A DNA stretch of 64,000 nucleotides from Lepus europaeus (GCF_033115175.1 NC_084837.1:30334266-30398265), one strand, 5' to 3'. Positions 11,663-23,200 are shown, numbered from the stretch's first letter. Numbers and translations are program-made. The notes: generated from the sequence alone by a model not told the origin.

Positions 11663-12004
11663 TTTAAATCTTTTTTTTTTTTTTTTGACAGGCAGAGTGG
11701 ATAGTGAGAGAGAGAGAGACAGAGAGAAAGGTCTTCCTTTTTGCCGTTGGTTTACCCTCCAATGGCTGCTGCGGCCAGCACATCTTGCTGATCTGAAGCC
11801 AGGAGCCAGGTGCTTCTCCTGGTCTCCCATGGGGTGCAGGGCCCAAGGACTTGGGCCATCCTCCACTGCCTTCCCGGGCCATAGCAGAGAGCTGGCCTGG
11901 AAGAGGGGCAACTGGGATAGAATCCAGCGCCCCAACCGGGACTAGAACCCGGTGTGCCGGTGCCGCAAGAGGGAGGATTAGCCTGTTAAGCCACGGTACT
12001 GGCC
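11663..12004 (-). repeat. CSINE, young type, full length
   Basis: Target duplication aattcaattttct on both sides, within the same MITE. Confidence 0.93.
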
Positions 12005-12138
12005 TAATTCAATTTTCTATGAACTTTTTGAAGTACCTTCATATTGGTAAATAGAGATACTGTACTTATTTTATAGTCAAGCTTTTTTTCTTTAACAATG
12101 TGAACATTTTTGTGATTAGTATTTAACAGTGTCTTTTT

Positions 12139-12235
12139 TAAAAAAAAAACTTTTAAAGATTTATTGTATTCAAAAATAGGGTTACAGAGAGAAAAGGAGG
12201 GAGGGAACAAAAGGGGGAGGGAGGGAGGGAAAGAA

Positions 12236-12266
<31 letters not shown>

Positions 12267-12516
12267 TCTTCCATCTGATGGGTTCAGTCCCCAGATGGAC
12301 ACAAAGGCCAGGGCTAGCCACAATGAAGCCAGGAGCTTTATCCAGGTCTCCCACCGGGTGCATGGGCCCAAACACTTGTGCATCCTCTGATGCTTTTCCA
12401 GGCCATTATCAGGGAGCTAAATGGGCAGTGCAGCAGCAGGGACAGGAACCAATGCCAATATGGGATGCAGGCAACTCAGACAGCGGCTTTACCTGCTTTA
12501 CCACAATGCCATCCCC
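12139..12516 (-). repeat. CSINE with expanded GA tract
   Basis: A purine tract (ggga/ga repeats) spans about 12190-12262. Flanks aacagtgtctttttt / aacaatgtcatttttt mark the target duplication. Confidence 0.88.
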
Positions 12517-12605
12517 AACAATGTCATTTTTTAAATACTATATGATGTGGAATCCATTGTGTAAATACAACACTAATTTTTTTCTTTTTTTAGTTGCAGT
12601 GCTGA

Positions 12606-13034
12606 TAGGGCTAAACAACTTTTTTTTTTTTTTAAAGGGGAAGTCAAGAAATTCTTAGATGAAAGGAAACAGAATTTTTTTTTTTTTTGACAGGCAGAGT
12701 GGATAGTGAGAGAGAGAGAGACAGAGAGAAAGGTCTTCCTTTTTGCCGTTGGTTCACCCTCCAATGGCCGCCACAGCCGGCGTGCTGCAGCCAGCGCACC
12801 ACGCTGATCCAAAGCTGGGAGCCAGGTGCTTCTCCTGGTCTCCCATGTGGGTGCAGGGCCCAGGGATCTGGGCCATCCTCCACTGTACTCCCGGGCCACA
12901 GCAGAGAGCTGGCCTGGAAGAGGGGCAACTGGGAGAGAATCCGGCACTCTGACCGGGACTAGAACCTGGTGTGCCGGCACGGCAAGGCAGAGGATTAGCC
13001 TGTTGAGCCGTGGCGCCGGCCTGTAGGGCTAAAC
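12606..13034 (-). mobile_element. CSINE insertion with apparent 3' transduction
   Basis: Target duplication tagggctaaac at 12606-12616 and 13024-13034. Reading the minus strand: SINE, A-tail (about 14), 41 bp of non-SINE sequence (12634-12674), a second A-tail (about 14), then the duplication. The SINE proper is 12675-13022. Confidence 0.75.
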
Positions 13035-13210
13035 TTCTAATTATCATTACTTATAAAAAACCCCATTATTCAAATTCATCAGGCTTTCAGGTTTTCTTGA
13101 GTTATTTCAATCAGTGATCTGCTTCTAATTCTTTGGCTTTCGGTTTGGAAAACAGTACTTGATGTCAGAATGCCAGACTTCTGAGGGCTCTATATCAAGA
13201 AATTACTAAG

Positions 13211-13885
13211 GGGGCTGGCACTGTGGTGTAGCGGATAAAGCAGCTGCCTGCAGTACTGGCATCCCATATGGGTGCCAGTTCGAGTCCTGGCTGCTCCACT
13301 TCTGATTCAGCTATCTGCTATGGCCTGGGAAAGCACTGGAAGGTGGCCCAGGTTCTTGGGCCACTGCACCCATGAAGGAGACCTGGAAGAAGCTCTTGGC
13401 TCCTGGCTTTGGACGGGCACAGCTCCAGCTGTTGCGGCCAACTGGGGAATGAACCAGCAGAAAGAAGACTGCTCTCTCTCTTTCTCACTCTCTCTGTGTA
13501 ACTTTGACTTTCAAATAAATAAATCAATCTTTTTTTTTTTTTTGGACAGGCAGAGTGGATAGTGAGAGAGAGAGAGAGACAGAGAGAAAGGTCTTCCTTT
13601 TTGCCGTTGGTTCACCCTCCAATGGCCACTGCGGCCGGTGCATTGTGCTGATCCGAAGCCAGGAGCCAGGTGCTTCTCCTGGTCTCCCATGCGGGTGCAG
13701 GGCCCAAGTACTTGGGCCATCCTCCACTGCCTTCCCGGGCCATAGCAGAGAGCTGGCCTGGAAGAGGGGTAACCGGGATAGAATCTGGTGCCCCGACCGG
13801 GACTAGAACCCGGTGTGCTGGCGCCGCAAGGGGGAGGATTAGCCTGTTAAGCCACGGCGCCGGCCTAAATAAATAAATCTTAAAA
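13211..13885 (+). repeat. CSINE, interrupted in its tail
   Basis: Head ggggctggcactgtggtg. Its (aaat)n tail is split by a young SINE and resumes at 13867. Confidence 0.88.
13531..13866 (-). repeat. CSINE, young type, nested
   Basis: Inserted into the tail of an older SINE; target duplication aaataaataaatc. Confidence 0.92.
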
Positions 13886-14469
13886 AGTTACTAAAATATT
13901 GAAAATCTTTAGGCTTTGAGTTCAATTACACTGATGGCCGATTTTTTTGTAATAAAAGAGAGCATAGACATGACTAGGAAATTATAACCAGTTTGAATAA
14001 TGTATATCAAAAGAGGCTAACACAAAATTTAATGACCATTTCAGTGTTGCAACTGAGTTCTCATTTAGGTGTTGTCAGAGGCTTGTTTCTATGCGACGTG
14101 AGTTAAGAAAGCTTTTTATATTTTTAAAGGTTATAAAGTAACAGCAAAAAATTAGATGCCACAATTCTGTGGCTTACAAAGTTGAAAAAATTTTCCCAGT
14201 ACACAAAAAATTGGCCAACTTCAAATCTAAGATTATAGTTTATCATATATAAACTACAGAATAACATATACTTGAATAAAATTTAAGTATTTTAAACAGT
14301 ACATGTAATATAACAGTACTTAGAAAAATTAATAAAGTCTTTAATCTCTTTTCAACTTAGCTTCAAACAACAATGAAACTCACATTTCTTCCTCAGAAGT
14401 TATGAATGAATACAACTGGTTAGTGACCTAAGAAGTGAAAAAGTATAAACATAGAATCATAAAATTTTA
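13886..14469. other. Intergenic A+T-rich sequence
   Basis: Sequence between TOGARAM1 3' signals and the SINE cluster; nothing coding seen. Confidence 0.35.
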
Positions 14470-14479
14470 GAACAAGATG

Positions 14480-14635
14480 GGACATTAAAAATCACCTAGC
14501 CCAGCCTCACATTTAAGTGATGAGAAAACTTAGGCCCAGACCTGGGAAGGGACTTGTCCAAGATCATGCAGTTAATTTCTGATAAAGTTAGAATGGTAGT
14601 CCAGGTCTACTGTTAGGTCATTAAAAAGTCAGTAT
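14480..14635 (-). repeat. MIR fragment
   Basis: gatgagaaaacttaggccca and gacttgtccaagatcatgca match the reverse of the MIR core. Just beyond the distal poly(A) candidate. Confidence 0.75.
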
Positions 14636-14754
14636 TATATCAAGTAGATCAAGTGAAAACAATAGGTCTATTACAAAGTATATTTTTTCCATTTTAACCT
14701 ATATGAAAGTTGGAAAAACAGGACACCTCTCACACTTCTACAGAAATAAATCCT

Positions 14755-14760
14755 TTTATT
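14755..14760 (-). terminator. TOGARAM1: Candidate poly(A) signal, distal
   Basis: AATAAA on the minus strand about 855 nt after the stop, just before a run of A and T. It is an alternative or additional cleavage signal; the sequence alone cannot rank the two. Confidence 0.45.
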
Positions 14761-15016
14761 TTATAACATTCCTTTTCTTTTTTTAAAGATGCATACAGTA
14801 CTTACAAGCCCATGAATTCTGAGAAAAGCTACAGAAGACCTGGCACTATTTTTGAGAATTACATAACTGGGCAGCAAAATAACACCTTTATAAATGTTGA
14901 CATATAGAAATAAAATTTAGTGTTTGTACACAAAAATAGGGAAGTTACATTCAACACGTTTTCTTAAATTGTGCACTTAAAATGTTTAATGTTCCCTAAA
15001 ACTTTGGTCATCATGC

Positions 15017-15022
15017 TTTATT
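15017..15022 (-). terminator. TOGARAM1: Candidate poly(A) signal, proximal
   Basis: AATAAA on the minus strand about 595 nt after the stop, followed downstream by a T-rich stretch. It would give a 3' UTR of about 0.6 kb. Confidence 0.45.
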
Positions 15023-15614
15023 GTAACTTGTTAAATTTCACAATTATGTAGATGATTAAACCCAAAAGGTAAGCAAATATATGACATAAACACAGCAGCA
15101 AAAGCAAGCTAATACTGCACAATTATATTAGCGTACTGATTAAGAAATACATGTTTTTAACAAATAGCACACAAAACTTTGTTGGTGATAACATAGTTCA
15201 ATGACTTTTCTTCCACTTTATAAAATAAAGCTGAGTAATGAGACATAGCAGAACATGATTACATAATAAAAAGTATATTTTTAATTACAAATCTAATTGT
15301 ACATATTGGGTAACAAACTGCAGTTTCTATAGAACAGTGCAAATGTGCAGGACTTTTCTCAAAAATATTAAAATTGGATTCATTCCATGTGCCTCAGATT
15401 TCATAATAGGTTACATTAATTATTTTGAGTTTCTGTGTTATGGGTACAAATGTAGTGTTGATATAAGATACATATGCATAGGCTGCAAATAAAAATAGCT
15501 ACTGATTTAACTTACTAGATGTGAAGTGCAGGCACTGAAAATGTAACTTTAAAAAAGTTCCACTTGTCATCATGTAAACAGTTTTTTTTTATCATACCAT
15601 ATTTCATTAAAGAT

Positions 15615-15880
15615 TCATAATTCATTTAAAATTGTCATATCAAGCAAATCCTCTAAACTCTTTTTGATGTTTGGTGGCTGAGATGCAGCCTGATTTAACA
15701 GATTCTGACCCATCTGTGCAAAAAGTGCTTTAGACAATTTAGCTGTGGCTGTTCGTATATTTCCTCCAGCTCCAGGGAGAGAGCCACTATTTGTCATGTT
15801 CCCTAAGAGATGCCACAGAACCACCAACACTTTCTGTTCTGTGGCATGGGGCTTCCTTTGATAAAGTTCCATAACAATAT
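15615..15880 (-). CDS. TOGARAM1: TOGARAM1 last coding exon (TOG4 C-terminus)
   Basis: Acceptor ccattttttgtgtttcag. It encodes IVMELYQRKPHATEQKVLVV, a loop NSGSLPGAGGNIRTATAKLS, and the C-terminal helix ending SLEDLLDMTILNEL followed by TGA. This C-terminus is the strongest single identifier of the protein. The exon continues into the 3' UTR. Confidence 0.96.
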
Positions 15881-16388
15881 CTGAAACACAAAAAATGGTA
15901 AAGAGTGAGAGTTTTAAAAAAAGTCAACTTCTGCTACTTAATACACATTGAAAACACATTAAATTTCTTTCCTATGCCATTTGTCCTAAAAGTTAGGCTT
16001 TTTAATATACAGTCACAAACTTTCCTCCCAGAGACTGGATCTTCAAATAGTAGAATTCCAAATATGATGATTTAAACAAAAGATAAAAGAACCATACTCA
16101 AAATTCATTTCAGTATTCTCAAAGGTAGTTAAATAAAAATTAATACATTTTTAAGCCATGGATCATTTGTCAAACATGATTTAAAGATAGTAGTTTCTTA
16201 TGAACACTGATATTTGATTTTAATATCTTTTTTTCTCCCCTATATTACTTTTACTAACAGAAAAACTAAACACATACTGGGAAGAAAGGTTAAAATTCTT
16301 TTGAAGAAAATATTTTGGGTAAAATTCTTAACACTTTATGTGGCATTATTTCTATCTCATGGGTTACAGCATTGAATTGGTAACTGTT

Positions 16389-16698
16389 GGGGCTGGCATC
16401 ATGGGGTAGCATCAGCATCCCATATGGGTGGCTGTTCAAGTCCCAACTGTTCCACTTCCATTCCAGCTCTCTAATAATGCTCCTGGGAAAGCAGTGGAAG
16501 ATAGCCCAACTGCTTGGGCCCCTGCACCCACCTGGGAGACTTGGAAGAAGTTCCTGGCTTCCCCTGGCCTAGCCCCGGCCATTGTGGCCATTTAGGGAGT
16601 GAACCAAGGAACAGAGAGAGATCTCTCTATCTCTGTCTCTCAATCTTTCTCTCTATAACTCTGTCTTTCAAATAAATAAATAAATCTTTAAAAAAAAT
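16389..16698 (+). repeat. CSINE
   Basis: Head ggggctggcatcatgggg, with part of the A-box region deleted; flanks tggtaact / tagtaact. Confidence 0.9.
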
Positions 16699-16779
16699 TA
16701 GTAACTATCCTGAAATTTAATGAGTTTATCCTTAGTTACTAAAATATTTCTTTAGAAATTAAAATTAAAAAGTATTTAC

Positions 16780-16866
16780 CAGCAAGCTTTTCTGTCATAT
16801 CCTGTTTTGCTTTTCCATTTAAAAACTGAGCTTTTGTGCAAAATGGCTGTAGAAGTAAGTAATTAT
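16780..16866 (-). CDS. TOGARAM1: TOGARAM1 visible exon 17 (TOG4)
   Basis: An 87-nt exon. The acceptor is attttgtttag (then ATAATTAC); a nearer AG at ttctacag would give a wrong phase, because the codons between them read DNYLLLQ and are needed. It encodes NYLLLQPFCTKAQFLNGKAK and QDMTEKLA. Donor GCTG|GTAAAT. Phase 1 in, phase 1 out, so it is also symmetric. Confidence 0.92.
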
Positions 16867-17139
16867 CTAAACAAAATAATAATACAGAAATACTTGTTAA
16901 AAGAATAGTAAGAGCTTAGATCTTTTCCATTACATAGCACTGAGTGGAAAAATTACTTATTTCTGGAATGCAAATAAAGTTTTTAAAATCTACATATTTA
17001 ATATTGACTTAAAATTCTCTATAAAACCTTAATGGAGTAACAGTCTTAATAGCAAATGAGAAACAAAATTACCTCAGAATATTAAGGAGCTATTATATGG
17101 TAAGAAAAAGAAAAAAAATTGCCTATGTATCCTTTTCTT

Positions 17140-17494
17140 TTTTTTTTTTTAAGATTGATTTTTTTATTTGAAAGTCAGAGTTACACAGAGAGGGAAGGAG
17201 AGGCATAGAGAGAGAGAGAGAGAAAGAGAGAGGACTTCCATCTGCTGATTCACTCACCAATTGGTGGCAACGGCCAGAACTAAGCCAATCTGAAGCCAGA
17301 AGCCAGAAGCCAGGAGCTTCTTCCAGGTCTCCCACACAGGTGCAAGTGCCCAAGCACTTGGGCCATCTTCCGCTGCTTTCTCAGGCCAAAGCAGAGAGCT
17401 TGATTGGAAGTGGAGCAGCTGGGACTCGAACTGGTGCCCATATGGGATGCCAGCACTGCAGGTGGCAGCTTTACCCCCTACACCACAGCACCAG
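17140..17494 (-). repeat. CSINE
   Basis: Tail ttttttttttaagattg; has a duplicated agccagaagccagaagccag element in the body. Confidence 0.9.
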
Positions 17495-17750
17495 CTCCTG
17501 CTCCACTTCTGATCCAGCTTCCTGCTAATGGCTTGGGAAAGCATTGGAAGATGGCCCAAGTGCTTGGGTCCCTGTCACCCAATGTGGAAGACCCAGATGA
17601 AGCTCCTGGCTCCTGGCTTCAGTGTGGCCCAGCCCTGGCCCTTGTGGCCATCTGGGGAGTGAACCGGTGGTTACAAGATCTTTCCCTCTCAATCTCTCCC
17701 TCTTTGTAACTCTGACTTTCAAATAAATAAAGAAATCTTTTTTTAAAAAG
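17495..17750 (+). repeat. CSINE, 5'-truncated
   Basis: Starts in the body at ctgctccacttctgatcc, head to head with the preceding SINE. Confidence 0.88.
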
Positions 17751-18005
17751 TCATATATTTAAATAAAGGATTCATTTTAAGTTGATTTTTGTATCATATA
17801 TGAGACTGAGGCAGAAAAAAAGAATTAAACACAAAGAGAAATCAATTTAATGTGGTAGTATTTCATCAATAAAAGTAAAATACTATTGAGGAATGAAGAA
17901 ACTTTCTGACAAAAATCGAGTGATGAAGATTTCAGCATTATAAAACAGGTATAAGAACCAAAGTATAAAAGTAAAAAAATAAGAGTGCCTAGTAAGATTT
18001 CTTAC

Positions 18006-18225
18006 CTACGTGCTGACTCAGTGCCTGAACAACATTTGTAGCAGCATTATAGATGCCTGGATTCTTGGAATTCAGATTGTTATCTACTATTGCAGGAATT
18101 AGCATGTTGATCACAGGAGACAAGTGGTCTCTAAGTAAAGGAATCATTTTATGCATTGTTTCTAGAGCCACCAAATTTACTTTGCTATTGGAATCATGAA
18201 GTCGAGATTTGAAAGCATCAAAGAT
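18006..18225 (-). CDS. TOGARAM1: TOGARAM1 visible exon 16 (TOG4)
   Basis: Acceptor ccaacttactttcag; donor CACGTAG|GTAAGA. It encodes IFDAFKSRLHDSNSKVNLVA and LSPVINMLIPAIVDNNLNSK, then AATNVVQALSQHV. These are regular HEAT helices; S-R-L-x-D-S-N-S-K-V is the canonical second-repeat loop. It ends with one base (G), completing Asp with exon 17. Confidence 0.95.
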
Positions 18226-19166
18226 CTGAAAGTAAGTTGGTAAATTATTTAAAGTAAATTAATATTTATAGCAATTATATGTAAATTCTCTTGTATTTGT
18301 TCTACTTCACTATTTAATCACAAACAACATCCATTTAACCTGAACTTAGATAATAGGAGCTTTATAACAATTTGGACGCTAACTCAAATCTTTTTATAAG
18401 AAAAAGAAAAGGTTCTAAAAGTCACATCAAAAAGCATTCAAATAAATTAAGACTGAGAACTGTGGCTAAGTAATCAGATGACTGACTCACTGTCATGATA
18501 AATATGCTGTGCTCTGGAAGGTGTAATAGCTTAGTCAAATCTAAGAAAGGTTTCTGTTTTGGTCTAATTGTAGCAGAGGTATTTTATTTATTGCCGAGAT
18601 TGCACTAGTTTCAGTTTAGGTTTGTTATGAGAATTTAGATGTATTTTCAAAGTTAAATTCTCATTATAAACTCTTAATTTGGCTACTTTAATTATTCCTT
18701 GTTCTTCAGAATACTAAACAATTTAATCATGTCAGGTGAGAGAAGCGCTACTGTATAAGTTGAGACTATTAACTACTAATTCCTAACATTACAATTTTTT
18801 ATGTAAAGAATGGTAATTCCAAGAGATTTTTAATCAACAGATATCAGAAAATCTAACTTTCTGGTTACCATCACATAGTAATGTACTTTTCTGAAAACTA
18901 AGAGACAATGTATCAACGGAATTAAAGAGTACCTATATATGTTTGCCAAGTTTAGTGCATAACATACAAATTTAAAATGGAATTTGATTGATAAATTACT
19001 AACAAAATTACCATAGCTAAATTCTGATGAAATACAGATAATCTATGCTCTCGTACTATGAATATTTAGTAATATTTCCTTTCTTTGCTTGTTGTCTTCA
19101 AAAAATAGATATATCAATTGGTTCACAGAGATTTCTGACCCACATAAGAAAAGCTTTAAAATCTAA
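18226..19166. other. TOGARAM1: Intron sequence, no features seen
   Basis: Unmasked A+T-rich intron between exons 16 and 15; no repeat family or RNA gene recognised. Confidence 0.4.
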
Positions 19167-19872
19167 GGGCTGGCATTATGGCATAGTATATTAGGCTGCA
19201 GCATACGGCGCTGGCATCCCATATGTACAACAGTTCTAGTCCCATTCCCAGCTGCTTCATTTCTAATCCAGTTCCCTGTTAATGTGCCTGAGAAAGCAGC
19301 AGAAGATAGCCCAAGTACTTGGGTAGCTGTACCCATGTGACAACCAGATGAAGTTTTTTTTTTTTTTTTTTTTTTTTTTTTGACAGGCAGAGTGGATAGT
19401 GAGAGAGAGAGAGACAGAGAGAAAGGTCTTCCTTTTTGCCGTTGGTTCACCCTCCAATGGCCGTTGCTGCCGGCGCACCGTGCTGATCCGAAGGCAGGAG
19501 CCAGGTGCTTCTCCTGGTCTCCCATGGGGTGCAGGGCCCAAGCACTTGGGCCATCCTCTACTGCCTTCCCGGGCCATAGCAGAGAGCTGGCCTGGAAGAG
19601 GGGCAAACGGGATAGAATTCGGCGCCCCGACCGGGACTAGAACCCGGTGTGCCGGCGCCGCAAGGCGGAGGATTAGCCTGTTAAGCCATGCAAGGCGGAG
19701 GATTAGCCTGTTAAGCCACAGCGCCGGCCCAACCAGATGAAGTTTTTAGCTCCTGTCTTGGGCCTAGCCCAGTCCAAGCCATTGTGGTCATTTGGGGAGT
19801 GAATCAGCAGATAGAAGATCTCTCTCTCTCTCTAAGTCTGTCTTCAAATAAAAATAAATCTTAAAAAAAAAA
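19167..19872 (+). repeat. CSINE, interrupted
   Basis: Head agggctggcattatgg; split at accagatgaagttttt by a younger SINE and resumes at 19736. Confidence 0.88.
19355..19735 (-). repeat. CSINE, young type, with duplicated head segment
   Basis: Nested in an older SINE with a duplicated target aaccagatgaagttttt. The A-box region is tandemly duplicated (19661-19690, 19691-19720). Confidence 0.93.
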
Positions 19873-19908
19873 AACTATTCTAAAACAATGTCAAGTCTCT
19901 TAAATGTA

Positions 19909-19910
<2 letters not shown>

Positions 19911-19936
<26 letters not shown>
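19911..19936 (-). repeat. Poly(T) tract
   Basis: About 26 T residues, possibly an orphan retroposon tail. Confidence 0.6.
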
Positions 19937-19939
<3 letters not shown>

Positions 19940-20254
19940 ACTGATTCATTTGACATATATTTTCTGCATGCCAAGTTCTGAGGACTGTGAGAACACAGAG
20001 CTTGGCAGGAGTTTATCATCTTGTGGGAGGATTCAGACAAATAAGTGGCTATGTTCTTATTTTTTTTTTTCAATTACTTTGAGTTGCTTTTAAAATACAT
20101 AGCAAAGCCAAGACAATCCATTATTTTTACTAAGCTTATTTTGACTTACTAAAATAACACAAGTAAGGTACTAAAAATAGGGCCATTTTTAATATTAATT
20201 AACTTCAAGATTGGTCATAGATTTCAAAAAAAATTAATTTTAACTGGTCCTTAC

Positions 20255-20444
20255 CTTCACAATGTTCCCAACAACAAGCTCTTGATTATTTTCAGTATCT
20301 GATAAAAGCTGCTTAATCCCATTAATGCGATCACGAAAATCTTTTGCATTTAATAAACCTGTTATAACTTTAATATATTCAGCACTTTCTAAGGAATTAC
20401 GACAAACTGACTTCCTGGTGACTTCACGAACTTCAGTTACCTCT
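20255..20444 (-). CDS. TOGARAM1: TOGARAM1 visible exon 15 (start of TOG4)
   Basis: Acceptor tcttttattttag; donor GTGAAG|GTAAGG. After EVTEVREVTRKSVCRNSLES, the segment YIKVITGLLNAKDFRDRING begins TOG4: A-K-D-F-R-D-R matches the conserved first intra-HEAT loop pattern of TOG domains. The exon ends at NIVK in phase 0. Confidence 0.94.
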
Positions 20445-20789
20445 CTAAAATAAAAGAAAGACAAATTTAATTTCATTTTTACCTTATAAAAGGCACAAAC
20501 ATAATTTAGGAATTCTTCCCTAGGTTTGGTGGTTTGCTAGGAGGACTCATAAGAGTCAGCATATAGTTGTACTTGTAGCTAATATTTATTAAAGCAGCAG
20601 GATACCCACCAAAATCAGCAGAGGAAAAGAGGTAGGAGTCTGAAGGAAACTAGACACATTTCCAAGGGTTCCTTCTGAATGGACTCACACAGAAGACATT
20701 TAATTCCTTCAGCAATGAGTTGTCATAACATATTATGAAATGCTATCTACCAAGGAAGTTTATTAGAAAACTCCATGTCCAGGTTTTTA

Positions 20790-20877
20790 GGGGAGCTGAA
20801 CATCTATGAAATAAGCAACTGACTAGTAAAATGTGTAAAAAAGGCCTGGCATATAGCATGCTCTTAATAAATGTTAA
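20790..20877 (+). repeat. MIR 3' fragment
   Basis: ggcctggcatatagcatgct then cttaataaatgtt is the MIR 3' end. Confidence 0.7.
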
Positions 20878-20955
20878 AAATAAATAAATAAATAAAAGAG
20901 AAAGAGGAGGGAGAAGAGGGGGGGGGAGGAGAAGAAGAAAGAAGAAAGAAAAGCT
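20878..20955. repeat. Purine-rich simple repeat
   Basis: (aaat)n followed by (gga/gaa)n with a G8 run. Confidence 0.85.
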
Positions 20956-21029
20956 TTTGAAAATTGGTGTGAAAAAGATTTTTGACCAAATTACCTGAAC
21001 CTGGATCTTAATCTAATGTCTTAATGCAG

Positions 21030-21160
21030 AAAAAAATGATAGATTCTGACCCAGTAAGTCTGAAGGGAATACAAGATTTTGCATTTCTAATAACTTCTTA
21101 GGTGATGCCAATATGGGTGTTTGTGGACTATATCCTCAATAACAGGGCCCCAAAGCACAC
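21030..21160 (+). repeat. MER5A-like hAT fragment
   Basis: gattctgacccagtaagtct, then ttttgcatttctaataactt and aggtgatgccaat follow the MER5A order. Confidence 0.7.
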
Positions 21161-21830
21161 ACATATTTTCACATAGATTTGTATTTTATAAAATTTATTT
21201 TATTTTATTAAGTATTTCAAAGATAAATCAATACAGAAAATGTACCTATTCATATAGTTTTTAAATGTTTTAAAACATATTTTAAAATACACCAGAAGGG
21301 TAGTTATAACATTTTCAAAGATCTTTAAAACTTGCCTAATCAGTATATTAAATGTTGTTACAAATAGTTTAAGTATATTACAAAATTGCATATACAACTA
21401 CATTTACAAAAATTTTAAGAGGAATATTTTTCTGGTTGCTGGCATTATGAATGATTGGTTAAATTCTTCTTTCAATGTTCTTATTTGCTAAAATTCTTTT
21501 GTCTTTAAACATAATAACATATTACTTTTATACTCAGGTACAGAAAGTAAAGACTATGAGATTTTTAAAAATATAATCAGAATTGTCCAACATAAGCCTA
21601 ATATCGACAAATTCATTAACTCTAAAATTTCATTCATGTGCATGCATAGTCAAGTTTTTCTGATATATAATTGCCTTATAAAATCTAATTACTTTTTAGG
21701 TTCTTACCAAACTTATAAAACTGCATTAAATTTTGACAAATACTTCTGGGGTAATTCATGAAAACACCCAAATGAGACTACTATCACTGGGTAGTAAGTT
21801 GTCTAATGATGTAGACTATCATAATCTTAC

Positions 21831-21949
21831 CTGTCAGCTGAATTGAAAGCATCTCTAGAAACAGATGATGATCTTGTATTTCCAACATTGCCAGTATGAG
21901 ATCGTCTTCCTTTTGCTGAGGGAGTATCTAATGGTATTTCCCCTAAACC
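21831..21949 (-). CDS. TOGARAM1: TOGARAM1 visible exon 14 (TOG3-TOG4 spacer)
   Basis: Acceptor gcatttgcttatag; donor GACAG|GTAAGA (strong). It encodes GLGEIPLDTPSAKGRRSHTG and a Ser-rich tail (RSSSVSRDAFNSAD), a basic disordered spacer between the two C-terminal TOG domains. Phase 0 in, phase 2 out. Confidence 0.93.
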
Positions 21950-22207
21950 CTATAAGCAAATGCAAAGCAAGGCAGTGTAATAAATCTTAAAACTAGTAGT
22001 GAAATAACTTCAAAATATAATTTTCAAAGTATCCATGATTGATTCTTTCAGGTATTTTAATAATATGCTGTGTACTACAGGGTATCAGACTACTTTACAC
22101 TTATTACTAAATTAACAATATATGTAACTGACTAATAGGGAATTATGTACTGTATTGTTGAAACAAATTATTTAAACTTCTAAAAAGTAATATGATTATA
22201 TATATAG

Positions 22208-22538
22208 TAAAGATTTATTTATTTATTTGAAAGTTATAGTTACACAGAGAAAGCAGGAGAGGCAGAGAGAAGGAGAGAGCTCTTCCGTCTGCTGGTTCAT
22301 TCCCCAATTGGCCGCAACGGCTGGAGCTCCGCTGATACGAAGCCAGGAGCCAGGAGGTTCTTCAAGGTTTCCCACGTGGGTGCAGGGGCCCAAGGACTTA
22401 GGCCACCTTCTACTGCTATCCCAGGCCATAGCACAGAGCTGGATTGGAAGTGGACCAGCCGGGATTCGAACCAGCGCCGATATAGGATGCCAGCACTGCA
22501 GGTGGTGGCTTTATGCGCTACTCCACTGTGCTGGCCCC
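22208..22538 (-). repeat. CSINE, full length
   Basis: Target duplication gtaatatgatta / gtaatatgatat; head ends ctggcccc. Confidence 0.9.
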
Positions 22539-22618
22539 GTAATATGATATATTTTAAAACTATTCTTCTTAAAGTTTGAAGTCTATGCACATAATATGAA
22601 CACATTCCACAAACAATG
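22539..22618. repeat. 80-bp block shared with 10.2 kb
   Basis: The second copy of the non-SINE block described at 10179-10258. Confidence 0.75.
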
Positions 22619-22833
22619 AAACCCTATACAACCCTACGACTGTAAAAAAAAAATGCTGGTAAGAACTATTTATAGTATTTTTTTATTTGATACTTGTAAT
22701 GGAAATGACTCACAAATACAACTTGCCTCATTTTATTCATATAATTCTTTAACATGGTCATTTTAATAAGTGCTATTTGAGTTCAAATCTTCAAGATCAA
22801 CATGTAGAAAAAAATGCTTTAAAATATCTATTA

Positions 22834-22993
22834 TGGCGCCGATTCTAGGTCCATGGCTCCTGGTCAGATTGGCGCAGCTCCAGCCATTGCAGCCAACTGG
22901 GGAGTGAACCAGCAGATGGAAGGCCTCTCTCTCTGCCTCTCCTTCTCTATGTAACTCTAACTTTCAAATAAATAAATAAATCTTTTTAAAAAA
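22834..22993 (+). repeat. CSINE, internally deleted
   Basis: Keeps the B-box end (ggcgccgattctaggtcc), then jumps to ctcctgg near the 3' part. Target duplication atatctatta / atgtctatta. Confidence 0.85.
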
Positions 22994-23200
22994 TGTCTAT
23001 TAGCCCACATCTTTATTGACATCATCCTTTCGTAAGTTAAGTTCTTAGCCTAAGACCATTAGGGAGAAATGACGCAAGTTATAATAGAAAATTTCTACAC
23101 AATTAAGTTAAATATATTTTCAAAAAATATGTAAATGTGTTACTTTTCACATTTTATTTGAAATAAGGCAGAAATTATTCATGGTAGACATTACTATCAT

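Larger units (their letters stand above)
11252..12042. mobile_element. Palindromic MITE split by two SINEs
   Basis: Left arm caaaagttcatgaaaaat, internal aacatttttgcaccc and right arm aactttttgaagtacctt are separated by two independent SINE insertions. Confidence 0.7.
14755..15614 (-). other. TOGARAM1: TOGARAM1 3' UTR (probable extent)
   Basis: A+T-rich sequence downstream of the stop, free of SINEs (the first SINE is at 13.87 kb). The far limit is set by the second AATAAA candidate and is an estimate. Confidence 0.6.

Noticed and set aside
12164..12658. 164-codon plus-strand open frame
   Set aside because: It begins in the GA tract of a SINE and runs through its body; no start context or homology.
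16847..16848. Alternative acceptor ttctacag for exon 17
   Set aside because: It would drop codons reading DNYLLLQ and break the phase with exon 16; the acceptor 20 bp upstream restores it.
19399..19740. A tRNA gene at SINE heads
   Set aside because: The A and B boxes are those of tRNA-derived SINEs; no cloverleaf, anticodon arm or mature 3' end can be drawn.
20878..20955. CRISPR-like or satellite array
   Set aside because: It is a simple purine repeat following a MIR 3' end; no spaced repeat units exist anywhere in the window.
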